64,000 nt of DNA, taken from positions 248,001 through 312,000 of the forward strand of contig NZ_CP088247.1 of NCBI RefSeq assembly GCF_021117295.1, written 5' to 3'. Within the stretch, counting starts at the first letter, position 1. The number at the start of each line of letters is the position of its first letter. Position numbers and translations under genes: made by a program. The stretch is from Methylorubrum sp. B1-46. GTDB lineage: Bacteria; Pseudomonadota; Alphaproteobacteria; Rhizobiales; Beijerinckiaceae. The notes under the pieces were generated by a model that was given only the letters and a program-made list of their open reading frames with translations, was not told the origin of the DNA and made no database searches. This document shows, in pieces, positions 35,932 through 44,530 of the stretch.

Positions 35932-36546
35932 TCACGTGGCGGCGGAGGCGGCATCTCGGCTGCGCCACATGTAGCGGGCCAGGATCGAGCGGTAGGGCGC
36001 GAAACGGGTGGCCGTCTCGACCGTATCGTCGCGCCCGGTGAGACGCCGCAGGACACCGACGGCGGCCACGTCGCCGACGGGCCAGATGTCGGGGTCGAGA
36101 AAATGGAAGATGCCGGCCATGTCGGCGGTCCAGGGCCCGACGCCGCGGATGCGGCACAGGACGGCCGAGCGCTCGGCATGCTGGAGCGCAGCGAGATCCG
36201 CACCGAGACGTCCGGCCTCCTCCGCTTCGCGGATGGCCTGCAGCGCGCGCACTTTGTTTGCTGACACACCGCAGCCGCGCAGCAGATCCTCGTAGCCCGT
36301 CACGAAAAGATCGCGCGGCGCGACGGCCTGCGCGGCGGCTGCCGCCTCGACGCGCGTCCAGATCGAGAGAGCGGCCTTCGTCGAGAGCTGCTGGTTGACG
36401 ACCTCGACGAACAGGCGCTCGGCCAGGCTCGCGTGGGATGGCGGCGCGATCTCGATCAGGCCCACAGCCGCGATCGCGGCCCGCAGCGGCTCCGAGATTG
36501 TGGCGGCCGTGCCGATCAGCCGGTCGTAGATCGCAGCGTCGAGCAT
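35932..36546 (-). CDS. DNA-3-methyladenine glycosylase II (AlkA-like)
   Basis: A 204-residue HhH-GPD base-excision glycosylase that would remove alkylated purines. It has EVVNQQLSTKAALSIWTRVE near residue 50, the helix-hairpin-helix IRGVGPWTADMAGIFHF, and the catalytic Asp in IWPVGDVAAVG. The product lacks the extra N-terminal domain of E. coli AlkA and is nearer the short bacterial forms. I chose the ATG at 36546 (MLDAAIYD); an upstream extension of 30 residues reads unlike the family. Confidence 0.9.
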   Translation of the reverse strand: MLDAAIYDRLIGTAATISEPLRAAIAAVGLIEIAPPSHASLAERLFVEVVNQQLSTKAALSIWTRVEAAAAAQAVAPRDLFVTGYEDLLRGCGVSANKVRALQAIREAEEAGRLGADLAALQHAERSAVLCRIRGVGPWTADMAGIFHFLDPDIWPVGDVAAVGVLRRLTGRDDTVETATRFAPYRSILARYMWRSRDAASAAT

Positions 36547-36776
36547 CCGTCCTCCGGTCGTGACGACAGGGTGGGAAACACCCGGACGCGCTTTCCGGTG
36601 CCAAATCCGTTCATGGTTCGGCTCCCGCCCGATCATGAGACATTCTGGGCGAAGCGTCGGCAGTATGCTGCAATGCGGCGGCGAATTTTGCTTGACGCAC
36701 GTTTGAAACGGCAGGATATTTCTCGAAAGGAAGCCAGAATTCCTTTCAAGAACGATTCTCCGGGAGGAGATGTGCC

Positions 36777-37070
36777 ATGCAGGATGCGCGCGTCGCAGCC
36801 ATGTTCGGTCGGGATCGAGCGGCGGCCATCTTCGCGGTTGGGATGGTCTGGCTCGTCTACGCCTTCACCTTCTGGACGATGCGGCAGGCCTGCGATGCCT
36901 GCGGGGTGACGTTTCTCGTCCTCGGCGTCGGCGCCTGCGTCGTGCTGCTCAACACGGCGGCGATCGCCGCGATGATCCGGCATTACCGCGAGGATCGCGA
37001 CGCGATCTACGGCACGGACCTCTACTACCTCGATCGCCTCCGGGAGATGCGCCGGGCGGGGGAGGCCTGA
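36777..37070 (+). CDS. Small two-helix membrane protein
   Basis: A 97-residue protein with two transmembrane helices: about residues 18-37 (AIFAVGMVWLVYAFTFW) and about 44-66 (VTFLVLGVGACVVLLNTAA). A Cys-rich turn, MRQACDACG, lies between them. The C-terminal tail is charged (MIRHYREDRD). GGGAGGAG precedes the ATG. It heads a tight run of six plus-strand genes; the next starts 1 bp after its stop. Family unknown. Confidence 0.75.
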   Translation: MQDARVAAMFGRDRAAAIFAVGMVWLVYAFTFWTMRQACDACGVTFLVLGVGACVVLLNTAAIAAMIRHYREDRDAIYGTDLYYLDRLREMRRAGEA

Positions 37071-37071
37071 G

Positions 37072-37467
37072 ATGGCCGGCCGCACGCCCTACGAACCACC
37101 GGTCCAGTCCGTGGTCGGCCAGATCGTCGACGCCGTCCTGATGCTGGTTCTGGTCTTCATCACCCTCTACCTGCCGCTCCTGTTCAAGCTCGCCGGCGGC
37201 GGCACAACGACAACCACGACGCCGAACCCGACCTGGGAGTCGCTCGGCCAGAACCCGACCATGGCGGGCCAGTGGGAGAAGCTCGGCTTCACGCCGGAGA
37301 AGGCGGCCGGGATCATCGGCACCCGCTTCGACTACGCCTTCAACTGGGGTCTCGTGGCGCTCACCGCCGCGATCATCGTCGGCTACTTCATCTTCATGTT
37401 CCGGTACTCGGATCGCGAGTACCGCGAAGTCATCGCCGAGCGTTTCGACGGCGCGCCGAAGGCCTAA
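37072..37467 (+). CDS. Two-helix membrane protein of the permease cluster
   Basis: A 131-residue protein with transmembrane helices at about 14-38 (IVDAVLMLVLVFITLYLPLL) and 92-112 (LVALTAAIIVGYFIFMF). Between them is a Thr-run and an outer loop, NPTWESLGQNPTMAGQWEKL, that looks exposed on the far side of the membrane. The tail is SDREYREVIAERFDG. Its ATG follows the previous stop by one base, so coupling is likely. I do not recognise a family; its arrangement suggests a partner of the permease encoded downstream. Confidence 0.75.
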   Translation: MAGRTPYEPPVQSVVGQIVDAVLMLVLVFITLYLPLLFKLAGGGTTTTTTPNPTWESLGQNPTMAGQWEKLGFTPEKAAGIIGTRFDYAFNWGLVALTAAIIVGYFIFMFRYSDREYREVIAERFDGAPKA

Positions 37468-37551
37468 CGCGAACGGTCCGCCGCTCGATCCGCCTTCCTA
37501 AGCCGCCGAGGTCGTCGGCCCCATCGTCCTGCAGATCGGGGGAAACACGTC

Positions 37552-37722
37552 ATGGTGTCCGTGATGAATTGGGGCGCCTGGGCGGCCGCGACCGCCCTCG
37601 CCCTCTGGATGGGGTTCGACCTCCTTCGCACCAATCGAACCTACGACGAGAGCTTCCTCCTCTCCTCGGAGGAGGGTGAGATCGTCGATTCCGAGGTCGG
37701 CGAGACGGCGGCGAGGTCGTGA
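37552..37722 (+). CDS. 56-residue single-helix protein preceding the permease
   Basis: A short frame starting ATG at 37552 after GGGGGAAA: one hydrophobic helix (NWGAWAAATALALWMGFDLL) and an acidic tail with SSEEGEIVDSEVGE. Its stop TGA shares a base with the permease ATG (TGATG), the arrangement typical of coupled translation, which argues strongly that it is real. It could be a small regulatory or assembly subunit of the permease. Confidence 0.7.
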   Translation: MVSVMNWGAWAAATALALWMGFDLLRTNRTYDESFLLSSEEGEIVDSEVGETAARS

Positions 37723-39170
37723 TGACGACGGGTCAACCGATCGCGGAGCGGGTCGCCGCTCAGCCGCCCGCCGAAGCGAGCACGGCCCCGGCGCCGACCG
37801 CCCCCCGGAAGGTCGCGCTGCTGCGCGTGCTCGGGCCCGGCCATGTCTGGGCGCTCGGCGTCGGCATCGTCCTCGTCGGCGAGTTCATGGGCTGGAACTT
37901 CGCGGTGGGGAAAGGTGGGGCGGTCGCGGCGCTGGCCGCCTGCTGGCTCGCCGGCATCCTCTACACCTGCGTCGCGATGATCGATTCCGAGATCACCTCG
38001 ACGGTCGCCGCCGCCGGCGGACAGTATGCCCAGGCCAAGCACATCATCGGGCCGCTGGCGGCCTTCAATGTCGGCCTCTACCTCGTCATGGCCTACACCA
38101 TGCTGGAGGTGTCGAACGCCATCGTCACGGGCGACCTGATCGAGGCCTTCGCCCAGAGCCTTGGGCTTGAGGGGACGGTCGACAAGCGCGCCTTCATGGT
38201 GCTCACCGTCGTGGCGCTCGCCTTCCTCAACTATCGCGGCGTGCTCGCCACGCTGACGCTCAACCTCGTCATCACCTCCGCCGCCTTCGCCGCGATCGTG
38301 GTGCTGTTCGTCGCGACCCAGCCCTGGGCCCCCGGCGCGGTGCTGAAACACGAGGCGCTGCTGGGCGCCCTGCCCTACGGCTCTCTCGGCATCCTCGCGG
38401 CGATGCATTTCGGGCTGTGGTTCTATCTCGGCATCGAGGGCACGACCCAGGCCGCCGAGGAGGTCCGCTCCCCGGCCCGCGCCCTGCCGCTCGGCACCAT
38501 GACCGGCATGATGACCCTGCTGATCGCCGCGACGCTGACGTGGTACGTCTGCTCCGGCCTGATGCCGTGGGAATATCTCGGCCAGGCGGTGACGCCGCTC
38601 TACGACGCGGCCCGGCTCACGGGCAGCCGTTGGCTGGAGCTCTTCCTGTTCCTCGGCACGCTGTTCGCCACGGTCGCCTCAGCCAACGGCTGCATCAACG
38701 ACGCCTCGCGGGCGTGGTTCGCCATGGGCCGGGACCGCTACATGCCGGTCTGGTTCGGCGCGGTTCATCCGACCTATCGCACGCCTTACCGCGCCATCGT
38801 CTTCTTCGTGCCGATCGCGATCCTGTTCGCCGTCTCGACCCCGCTCGACCAGACCATCACCTTCTCGATCCTGTCGGGGCTGCTCGGCTACACGCTGATG
38901 GCGCTGTCGATCGTGCTATTCCGCCGCAAATGGCCGCTCGGCTCGATCCAGCGCGGCTACGTGCATCCGCTCCATCCGCTGCCGGCCGTGCTGCTGCTCG
39001 TCCTGTGCGTGGTCACCTACCTCGCGGTCTTCCTCGGCTACGGCACGCAGCTTCTGGCGATGATGGCCTTCTACATCACCGCCTCGGCTTGGTTCGTGCT
39101 GCACCGCTACAAGTATGTCCGCCGCGGCGACCAATTCACGATGCCCTGGCCGAAGCCCCGCGGATACTGA
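37722..39170 (+). CDS. APC-superfamily amino acid/amine permease
   Basis: A 482-residue transporter with about 12 transmembrane segments. The first helix carries LGVGIVLVGEFMGWNFAVGK, a form of the APC substrate-site motif, and a Glu-rich loop reads EGTTQAAEEVRSPARALPLG as in the ethanolamine/amino acid permease branch. VASANGCINDASRAWFAMGR and RDRYMPVWFGAVHP follow. The substrate cannot be told from sequence alone; ethanolamine or an amino acid is the best guess. A disordered, Pro/Ala-rich N-terminus of about 30 residues precedes the core. It overlaps the preceding small gene by one base. Confidence 0.88.
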   Translation: MTTGQPIAERVAAQPPAEASTAPAPTAPRKVALLRVLGPGHVWALGVGIVLVGEFMGWNFAVGKGGAVAALAACWLAGILYTCVAMIDSEITSTVAAAGGQYAQAKHIIGPLAAFNVGLYLVMAYTMLEVSNAIVTGDLIEAFAQSLGLEGTVDKRAFMVLTVVALAFLNYRGVLATLTLNLVITSAAFAAIVVLFVATQPWAPGAVLKHEALLGALPYGSLGILAAMHFGLWFYLGIEGTTQAAEEVRSPARALPLGTMTGMMTLLIAATLTWYVCSGLMPWEYLGQAVTPLYDAARLTGSRWLELFLFLGTLFATVASANGCINDASRAWFAMGRDRYMPVWFGAVHPTYRTPYRAIVFFVPIAILFAVSTPLDQTITFSILSGLLGYTLMALSIVLFRRKWPLGSIQRGYVHPLHPLPAVLLLVLCVVTYLAVFLGYGTQLLAMMAFYITASAWFVLHRYKYVRRGDQFTMPWPKPRGY

Positions 39171-39180
39171 AGGCGCGGCG

Positions 39181-39855
39181 ATGCTGATCGGCCTGAGCCT
39201 TCTGATCCTCCTGTCGAGCGCGGTGGTCTGCCTGCGCCAGCATCGGCGGGAGGCGGCGTGGCGGGGCAGTCTCCTCGACGACTGCGTCGGGCAGGTCGCA
39301 ACGCCTTGCCTCGGGCGCGACCGGGCCGGCTTCGCGACGCTGCGCGGCCGCCTCGGGCCGGCCGCGGTCGATATTCGCTTCATCCCCGACACCCTGGTGC
39401 ATCGGAGGCTGCCGCAGCTCTGGCTCCACGTTACCCTGCGGACGCCGCTCCCGACCGGGGCAACCCTCGATGTGCTGCGCCGTCCGGCCGGCGCGGAATT
39501 CTACGCCCCCGATCGGCTTCCGCTGCGCCTTCCCGTCCCCGAGGCATGGCCGGTCGATACCCTGGTGCGCGGGACGGCGGGCGCCGAGGCGCTGCTTGCC
39601 CGCATTGGCCCCGCGCTGAGCCGCCTTCTCACCGATCCGACGGTGAAGGAGGTTCTGGTGACGCCCGACGGCCTGCGGCTCACGGTGCAGGCAAGCCAGG
39701 GCTCCCGGGGCGCCTACCTGCTCCTGCGCGGCAGCCGCTTCCCCCTGTCGCGCCTCGCCCCGGATCAGCTCGGCGGCACGCTACGCGACGGCCTCGATCT
39801 CGCTCGGATCCTGTCCGAACCATCTTCGGAGACGTGGCATGCGCGCGCTGCCTGA
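39181..39855 (+). CDS. Hypothetical membrane-anchored protein
   Basis: A 224-residue protein with one N-terminal membrane helix (MLIGLSLLILLSSAVVCL) followed by a soluble domain of about 200 residues that appears to have beta strands (AAVDIRFIPDTLV, LWLHVTLRTPLP) and a second unit after residue 125 (VDTLVRGTAGAEALLARIGP). No family is recognised. It starts 10 bp after the permease stop, and its own 3' end overlaps the next gene by 17 bp, so it belongs to the same transcript. Confidence 0.7.
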   Translation: MLIGLSLLILLSSAVVCLRQHRREAAWRGSLLDDCVGQVATPCLGRDRAGFATLRGRLGPAAVDIRFIPDTLVHRRLPQLWLHVTLRTPLPTGATLDVLRRPAGAEFYAPDRLPLRLPVPEAWPVDTLVRGTAGAEALLARIGPALSRLLTDPTVKEVLVTPDGLRLTVQASQGSRGAYLLLRGSRFPLSRLAPDQLGGTLRDGLDLARILSEPSSETWHARAA

Positions 39856-40108
39856 TCCCACCCGCGTCCTGCTCGTCGCGGCCCTCCTGCCAGGCATGGG
39901 CCATGTCTGGACGGGGCGCGCCGCGCGCGGGCTCGGCTTCGCCCTGTTCGCGCTCCTCGGCGGCTGGCTCACCGCCCGCTTCGCCGCGCCCGATGCGAGC
40001 CTCGTCGGGCGTCATGCCGGCGGCTTCTTCGTTTGGGCTTTGTCCATTCCGGACGCCTATCGCGGTGCCCGCCTCGATCGAGCTTGGGCGGAGCGGGCCC
40101 CACACTGA
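39839..40108 (+). CDS. Small membrane protein, TM2-like
   Basis: An 89-residue protein with PGMGHVWTGRAARGLGFALF, the 'G.G..Y.G....G' type turn seen in TM2-domain-like small membrane proteins, and a second hydrophobic segment ending GGFFVWALSIPDAYRGAR. Start and stop fit with GC-rich codons; the start lies inside the 3' end of the previous gene. Last gene of the permease cluster. Confidence 0.7.
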   Translation: MRALPDPTRVLLVAALLPGMGHVWTGRAARGLGFALFALLGGWLTARFAAPDASLVGRHAGGFFVWALSIPDAYRGARLDRAWAERAPH

Positions 40109-40151
40109 CGCCGATTCGGGAAACAGATTCGGAGGTAGCCTTGGCGACCCG

Positions 40152-40871
40152 TCAGAAGCGGGTCGTGAGGGCCGTGAGCCAGTCCGGCGAGGCGTTCACC
40201 AGTGCCGTTTCCAGCGCCCGGTCATACCCTGAGAGGATCAATCCGCTCGAGACGACGAGGACGGCACCGAGAGCCGCCTTCAGCCCGCGGCCGAGGCCGA
40301 GCATCCGCTCGCGCCAGCGCATCAGGATCTCACGCGACAGCATCCCGAGGGCGACGAGCGGCAGGGCCGCTCCGAGCCCGAACAGCAGCATGGTCATTGC
40401 AACGCTGCCGAGATCGCGTCCCTGAGCGGCTAAGAGCGAGGCAGCCCCAAGGGTCGGGCCGACACAGGGGCTCCAGACGGCGCCGAGCAGTAGGCCGACG
40501 GCGAACTGGCCCGGCAGGCCGGCGGTGGAGACGCCGCCGAACCGCCGCTCCGCCCAATCGCTCACCGGCCCGCCCGCGGCGGCGAGCCGGGTCTGCGCCG
40601 CCGGCACGAGCAGGACGAGGCCGAGCACCATGAGCATCGCAGCCGCGGCTTTGCGGAACAGCTCGCCGTCGAGACCGATGGCGAAGCCGATCGTCGCCAC
40701 GAACAGGCCGATCGCGACGAAGGCGAGCGCGAGGCCGGCGGCGAGCGCTACCGGCCCGAGGCGATGCTCCGTCGCAGCCGCGCCGAGCACGAGAGGCAGC
40801 AGCGGCAGGACGCAGGGCGAGAGTACCGAGAGCAGGCCGGCGAGGCTGGCGAGGCCGAGCTGCATGGCCAT
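40152..40871 (-). CDS. CcdA/DsbD-like thiol-disulfide membrane transporter
   Basis: A 239-residue protein with about six transmembrane helices, matching the CcdA class that carries reducing equivalents across the inner membrane for cytochrome c or periplasmic thiol reduction. The two redox Cys are visible in LLSVLSPCVLPLLPLV (helix 1) and LGAVWSPCVGPTLGA (helix 4), each in the family's S-P-C-V-x-P setting. It converges on the permease cluster. No thioredoxin-like partner is adjacent, so the recipient is unknown. Confidence 0.9.
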   Translation of the reverse strand: MAMQLGLASLAGLLSVLSPCVLPLLPLVLGAAATEHRLGPVALAAGLALAFVAIGLFVATIGFAIGLDGELFRKAAAAMLMVLGLVLLVPAAQTRLAAAGGPVSDWAERRFGGVSTAGLPGQFAVGLLLGAVWSPCVGPTLGAASLLAAQGRDLGSVAMTMLLFGLGAALPLVALGMLSREILMRWRERMLGLGRGLKAALGAVLVVSSGLILSGYDRALETALVNASPDWLTALTTRF

Positions 40872-40902
40872 GATGCGCGCGAACCCCCTCCCCCGATTCG
40901 GC

Positions 40903-42669
40903 TCAGCCGTGCCCGTGGGCCGGCTGGGCGGCGTTGCCGCGGATCAGCTCGCGACCGGCATAAATGCCGCCGACGACCTGAAGGTCGAGACGCTCAGCGT
41001 CGCGCCGACGAACCTCTTCCATGATCTCCCCGGCCGCCTCCGGCTCCGAACCGATGGTCACGAGAGCCTGCTGGCCGAAGGCGAAGGCTGATTCGAGCGT
41101 CTCGCGAATCTGGTAGGCGACGCCCGCCTCGATCAGCTCGACCGCGTGCTCGCGGTCACGGGCGCGGGCCAGGACCGGCACCAGCGGGAATTCCGCCTTC
41201 GCCAGTTCGGCGATGCGGTTGGCCATCGCGCGGTCGTCGATGCAGATCAGGATCGCCCGCGCCGTCGCCGCACCGGCCGCGCGGAGAATGTCGAGACGGG
41301 CGCCGTCGCCGTAATAGACCTTGAAGCCGAACCCTTCCGCGAGGCGGATGTTGTCGGCATTCGTGTCGATGATCGAGACCGAGCACCCGCGCGAGATCAG
41401 CGGCTGGCTGACGATCTGCCCGAAGCGGCCGAAGCCGATGATCAGGGCGCTGCCGACGAGATCTTCCGGCGCCTCGACGCCGTCCGTGGAGGCGGACGCC
41501 TTCGGGCCGAAGCGATCAAGCGCGATGACGGTGAGCGGCGTCAGCGCCATCGACAGGATGACGGTGGCAGTCAGGACCGCGTTGGTCGTGCCGTCGATGA
41601 TGCCGGCGCTCGCAGCCGCCGCATAGAGGACAAAGGCGAACTCGCCGCCCTGCGCCATCAAGGTGGTGCGCTCCAGCGCCTCGGCATGTCCCGCCCGAAG
41701 GAGGCGGGCGATGGCGTAGATCACCAGGCTCTTCACCGCCATGTAGGCGGCGACGCTCATCAGGATCAGGGCCCAGTTCGCGGCGATCACGGCGAGGTCG
41801 AGGGACATGCCGACGCCGAGGAAGAACAGGCCGAGCAGGATGCCGCGGAACGGCTCGATATCGGCCTCGAGCTGGTGACGGAAGCTCGATTCCGAGAGCA
41901 GGACGCCGGCCAAGAAGGCGCCCATCGCCATTGAGAGACCGCCGAGCTGCATTGCCAGCGCCGAGCCGAGCACGACAAGGAGCGCCGCCGCCGTCATGAC
42001 CTCCCGCGCCTTGGCCGCGGCGAGGAGCCGGAACAGCGGGTTGAGCAACCAGCGGCCGGCTGCCACCAGCGCGGCGACGGAGACGAGCGCGATCACGATG
42101 GCGGTCGCGCGCTCCATCCCGCTCGTATCGGCACCGCCCGGCGCCAACAGGGCGACGGCGGCCAGAAGCGGCACGATGGCCAGATCCTCAAGCAGCAGGA
42201 TGGCGACGATCCGCTGGCCCTTCGGGGTCGAGAGCGCACCGCGCTCATCGAGCAATTGCATGACGATGGCAGTCGAAGTGAGCACGAAGCCGGTGCCGGC
42301 GACGAAGGCGACGACGAGCGAGAATCCCATGGCGACGCCAACCAGCGTCAGGGCGGCGATGCAGGCGCCGACCTGCGCGAGGCCGAGCCCGAAGATCTCG
42401 CGCCGCATGCCCCAGAGCCGCGAGGGCTCCATCTCCAATCCGATGATGAACAGGAACATGACGACGCCGAGTTCGGCCACGTGGAGGATCGCGTGGGCGT
42501 CGGTGAACAGGCCCAGCCCGAACGGTCCGATGGCAAGCCCCGCCACGAGGTAGCCCAGGACCGAGCCGAGCCCCAACCGCTTGAATAGGGGCACGGCGAC
42601 GACGCCGGCGGCGAGGAGGGCGACGACCTGAACAAGCTCGCTCGCGGCCCCGGTTGCTTCAACAGCCAT
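40903..42669 (-). CDS. CPA2 monovalent cation:proton antiporter with TrkA-N domain (KefB/KefC-like)
   Basis: A 588-residue protein. The N-terminal 390 residues form about 12-13 membrane segments with LGYLVAGLAIGPFGLGLF, ELGVVMFLFIIGLEMEPSRL and the conserved core GTGFVLTSTAIVMQLLDERG. A soluble Rossmann domain follows, ALIIGFGRFGQIVSQPLISR and IDTNADNIRLAEGFGFKVYY, of the TrkA-N/KTN type that binds NAD(H) or a nucleotide. It resembles Kef potassium efflux systems, usually linked to electrophile stress and pH. I used the ATG at 42669; a GTG at 42711 is possible. No KefF/KefG-type ancillary gene is adjacent. Confidence 0.92.
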   Translation of the reverse strand: MAVEATGAASELVQVVALLAAGVVAVPLFKRLGLGSVLGYLVAGLAIGPFGLGLFTDAHAILHVAELGVVMFLFIIGLEMEPSRLWGMRREIFGLGLAQVGACIAALTLVGVAMGFSLVVAFVAGTGFVLTSTAIVMQLLDERGALSTPKGQRIVAILLLEDLAIVPLLAAVALLAPGGADTSGMERATAIVIALVSVAALVAAGRWLLNPLFRLLAAAKAREVMTAAALLVVLGSALAMQLGGLSMAMGAFLAGVLLSESSFRHQLEADIEPFRGILLGLFFLGVGMSLDLAVIAANWALILMSVAAYMAVKSLVIYAIARLLRAGHAEALERTTLMAQGGEFAFVLYAAAASAGIIDGTTNAVLTATVILSMALTPLTVIALDRFGPKASASTDGVEAPEDLVGSALIIGFGRFGQIVSQPLISRGCSVSIIDTNADNIRLAEGFGFKVYYGDGARLDILRAAGAATARAILICIDDRAMANRIAELAKAEFPLVPVLARARDREHAVELIEAGVAYQIRETLESAFAFGQQALVTIGSEPEAAGEIMEEVRRRDAERLDLQVVGGIYAGRELIRGNAAQPAHGHG

Positions 42670-42786
42670 GATCTGGACGAGCCTCTTGGTCGAACTTCGG
42701 ACGTGGGGCACGGCGCCGCCGACCGGGGGCCGCCGTATTGGTCGTCAGCGGGTGCGCGGGTCTATGGCAGACCCGCGCGCTGTTGC

Positions 42787-43725
42787 TCAAGGATAGCGGA
42801 CCGGCTGCGGCTCTTCCGGCAACGGGATGAACTCGGCATCGTTGGGCACCGTATCGAAGCGGCCCTGGCGCCAATCCTCTTTGGCCTGGGCGATCCGCTC
42901 CGGCCGCGACGATACGAAGTTCCACCAGAGATGACGCGGGCCGTCCATCGGCTCGCCGCCCAGAACCATGAATCGGGCGCTTTCCGTCGCACGAATACTG
43001 ATGCGGTCGCCCGGCCGGAACACCAAGAGCTGGCCGGGACCGAAGCCGTCTCCGGCGATCTCGATCGCCCCCGCGACGGTGTAGATCGCGCGCTCGTCGT
43101 AGGTCGGATCGAGCGGCAGGACGGCGCCTGCCTCCAGCATCACGTCGGCGTAGACCATCGGGCTCGACGTGCGGACCGGCGAACGCGCCCCGAAGGCCTC
43201 GCCCGCGATCAGGCGGACGGTCTTGCCCTCGCCGGTGAGAACCGGAAGCGCTTCCGCCTCGTAGTGCTCGAAGGCCGGGGCGTTCTCCTCGTCCCGGGCC
43301 GTCAGGGCGACCCAGCTCTGGATTCCGAACAGCCGCGAGCCGGTCCGGCGCAGCATCGGGGCGGTGCGCTCCGAGTGGGTGATGCCGCGTCCGGCGGTCA
43401 TCCAGTTCAACTCGCCCGGCCGGATCGGCAGCTCCGTGCCGAGGCTGTCACGGTGCATGATCTCGCCGTCGAACAGGTAGGTCACCGTCGAGAGGCCGAT
43501 ATGCGGGTGGGGGCGCACGTCCATGCCCTGGCCGAGCAGGAACTCGGAGGGGCCCATCTGATCGAAGAAGATGAACGGGCCCACCATCCGGCACTCGGTG
43601 GACGGAAGGGCGCGGCGCACGGCGAAGGACCCGAGGTCGCGCGATCGCGGCACGATCAGGGTCTGGATCGCATCGCAACTGAAATGGTCGCCGGGAACCG
43701 GATCGTCCGCACTGTGCCAGCTCAT
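42787..43725 (-). CDS. Pirin family bicupin protein
   Basis: A 312-residue protein of the pirin family. The N-terminal cupin carries the metal ligands in [27 protein letters not shown] and ITHSERT, as in quercetinase-type pirins. The second cupin has [11 protein letters not shown] and [20 protein letters not shown]. The start at 43725 is well supported by GGGAGGAGAG. Some pirins have quercetinase activity and others act as redox-sensitive regulators; the sequence does not settle which. The CPA2 antiporter gene lies 117 bp downstream, which is common and may reflect a stress link. Confidence 0.92.
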   Translation of the reverse strand: MSWHSADDPVPGDHFSCDAIQTLIVPRSRDLGSFAVRRALPSTECRMVGPFIFFDQMGPSEFLLGQGMDVRPHPHIGLSTVTYLFDGEIMHRDSLGTELPIRPGELNWMTAGRGITHSERTAPMLRRTGSRLFGIQSWVALTARDEENAPAFEHYEAEALPVLTGEGKTVRLIAGEAFGARSPVRTSSPMVYADVMLEAGAVLPLDPTYDERAIYTVAGAIEIAGDGFGPGQLLVFRPGDRISIRATESARFMVLGGEPMDGPRHLWWNFVSSRPERIAQAKEDWRQGRFDTVPNDAEFIPLPEEPQPVRYP

Positions 43726-44530
43726 CGCTCTCCTCCCATCGTGTTCGCGGAACGGCGGGGCGCGGAGGCCTCCGCCATGAGGGACGGCGCCACCATACCG
43801 CGCGTCGCCGGGGAGACTTATGAGGCAAAGGAGATAGATCGAAAACAGAAACGAACGAAATGCATCGTTTCTTAAAATGCGACCCACCGAGGCCAGGCCG
43901 GCAGATCAGGCGCCTTCGATCGACTGTCTTGTCCACAACGCCTGCCGGCAATTGCGCAGGGGGCCAGCGCGACGGATCAGCCGATATTCCCAACCGATTG
44001 AGAGGCGCGGCATCCGCGGTATGCATTCCGGTCAGCTGCCGCTGGACGCCTTTCTCAATTCGCGTGCCAGGGGCCGGTCCTCGCCCGTCTCACACACGAT
44101 GTTCCCCCGCCAGAAGTGACGGAGCTGGAATCCGGCCCGGCGAACAGCCCGACGCCCACGCTCTCCGGCCTGTGCTCGGTCTACATCAACCATTCCCCCG
44201 CCGCGCAATCCTTGATCGACAGCGGCAGACCGCGCGGCTTATTGCGTCCAGGTGAGAGATCGGCACTTCCGGTGAGACCCACACGGGGCTTGCCAATCTT
44301 GACGAATCCAGGCCGGTACGACGTGCCGAGTGGAACCGGACCTGCGAAGCGTAACGGCAGGTTGTCTCGCGGGGCGACAGCGCAAAACGGCAGCATGGCG
44401 CCGATCAACACCGCTGGCTCTGCCTTGCCAAGCTCTCGGTTCTGCCTTCAGGTGTCCCGCCGGTGCGCTGAACCTGAGCCGGATCGAACGGCGGGGAGCG
44501 CCCGGCAATGGTCGAGATGACCCCGGTCTG
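43726..44530. other. 800-bp divergent intergenic region
   Basis: It lies between the pirin gene (minus) and the PAS-rich hybrid kinase (plus). Open frames here lack the codon bias of neighbouring genes and give Arg/Pro/Ser-rich translations. I see no tRNA, strong hairpin or repeat. Promoters for both genes are expected. Confidence 0.4.
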
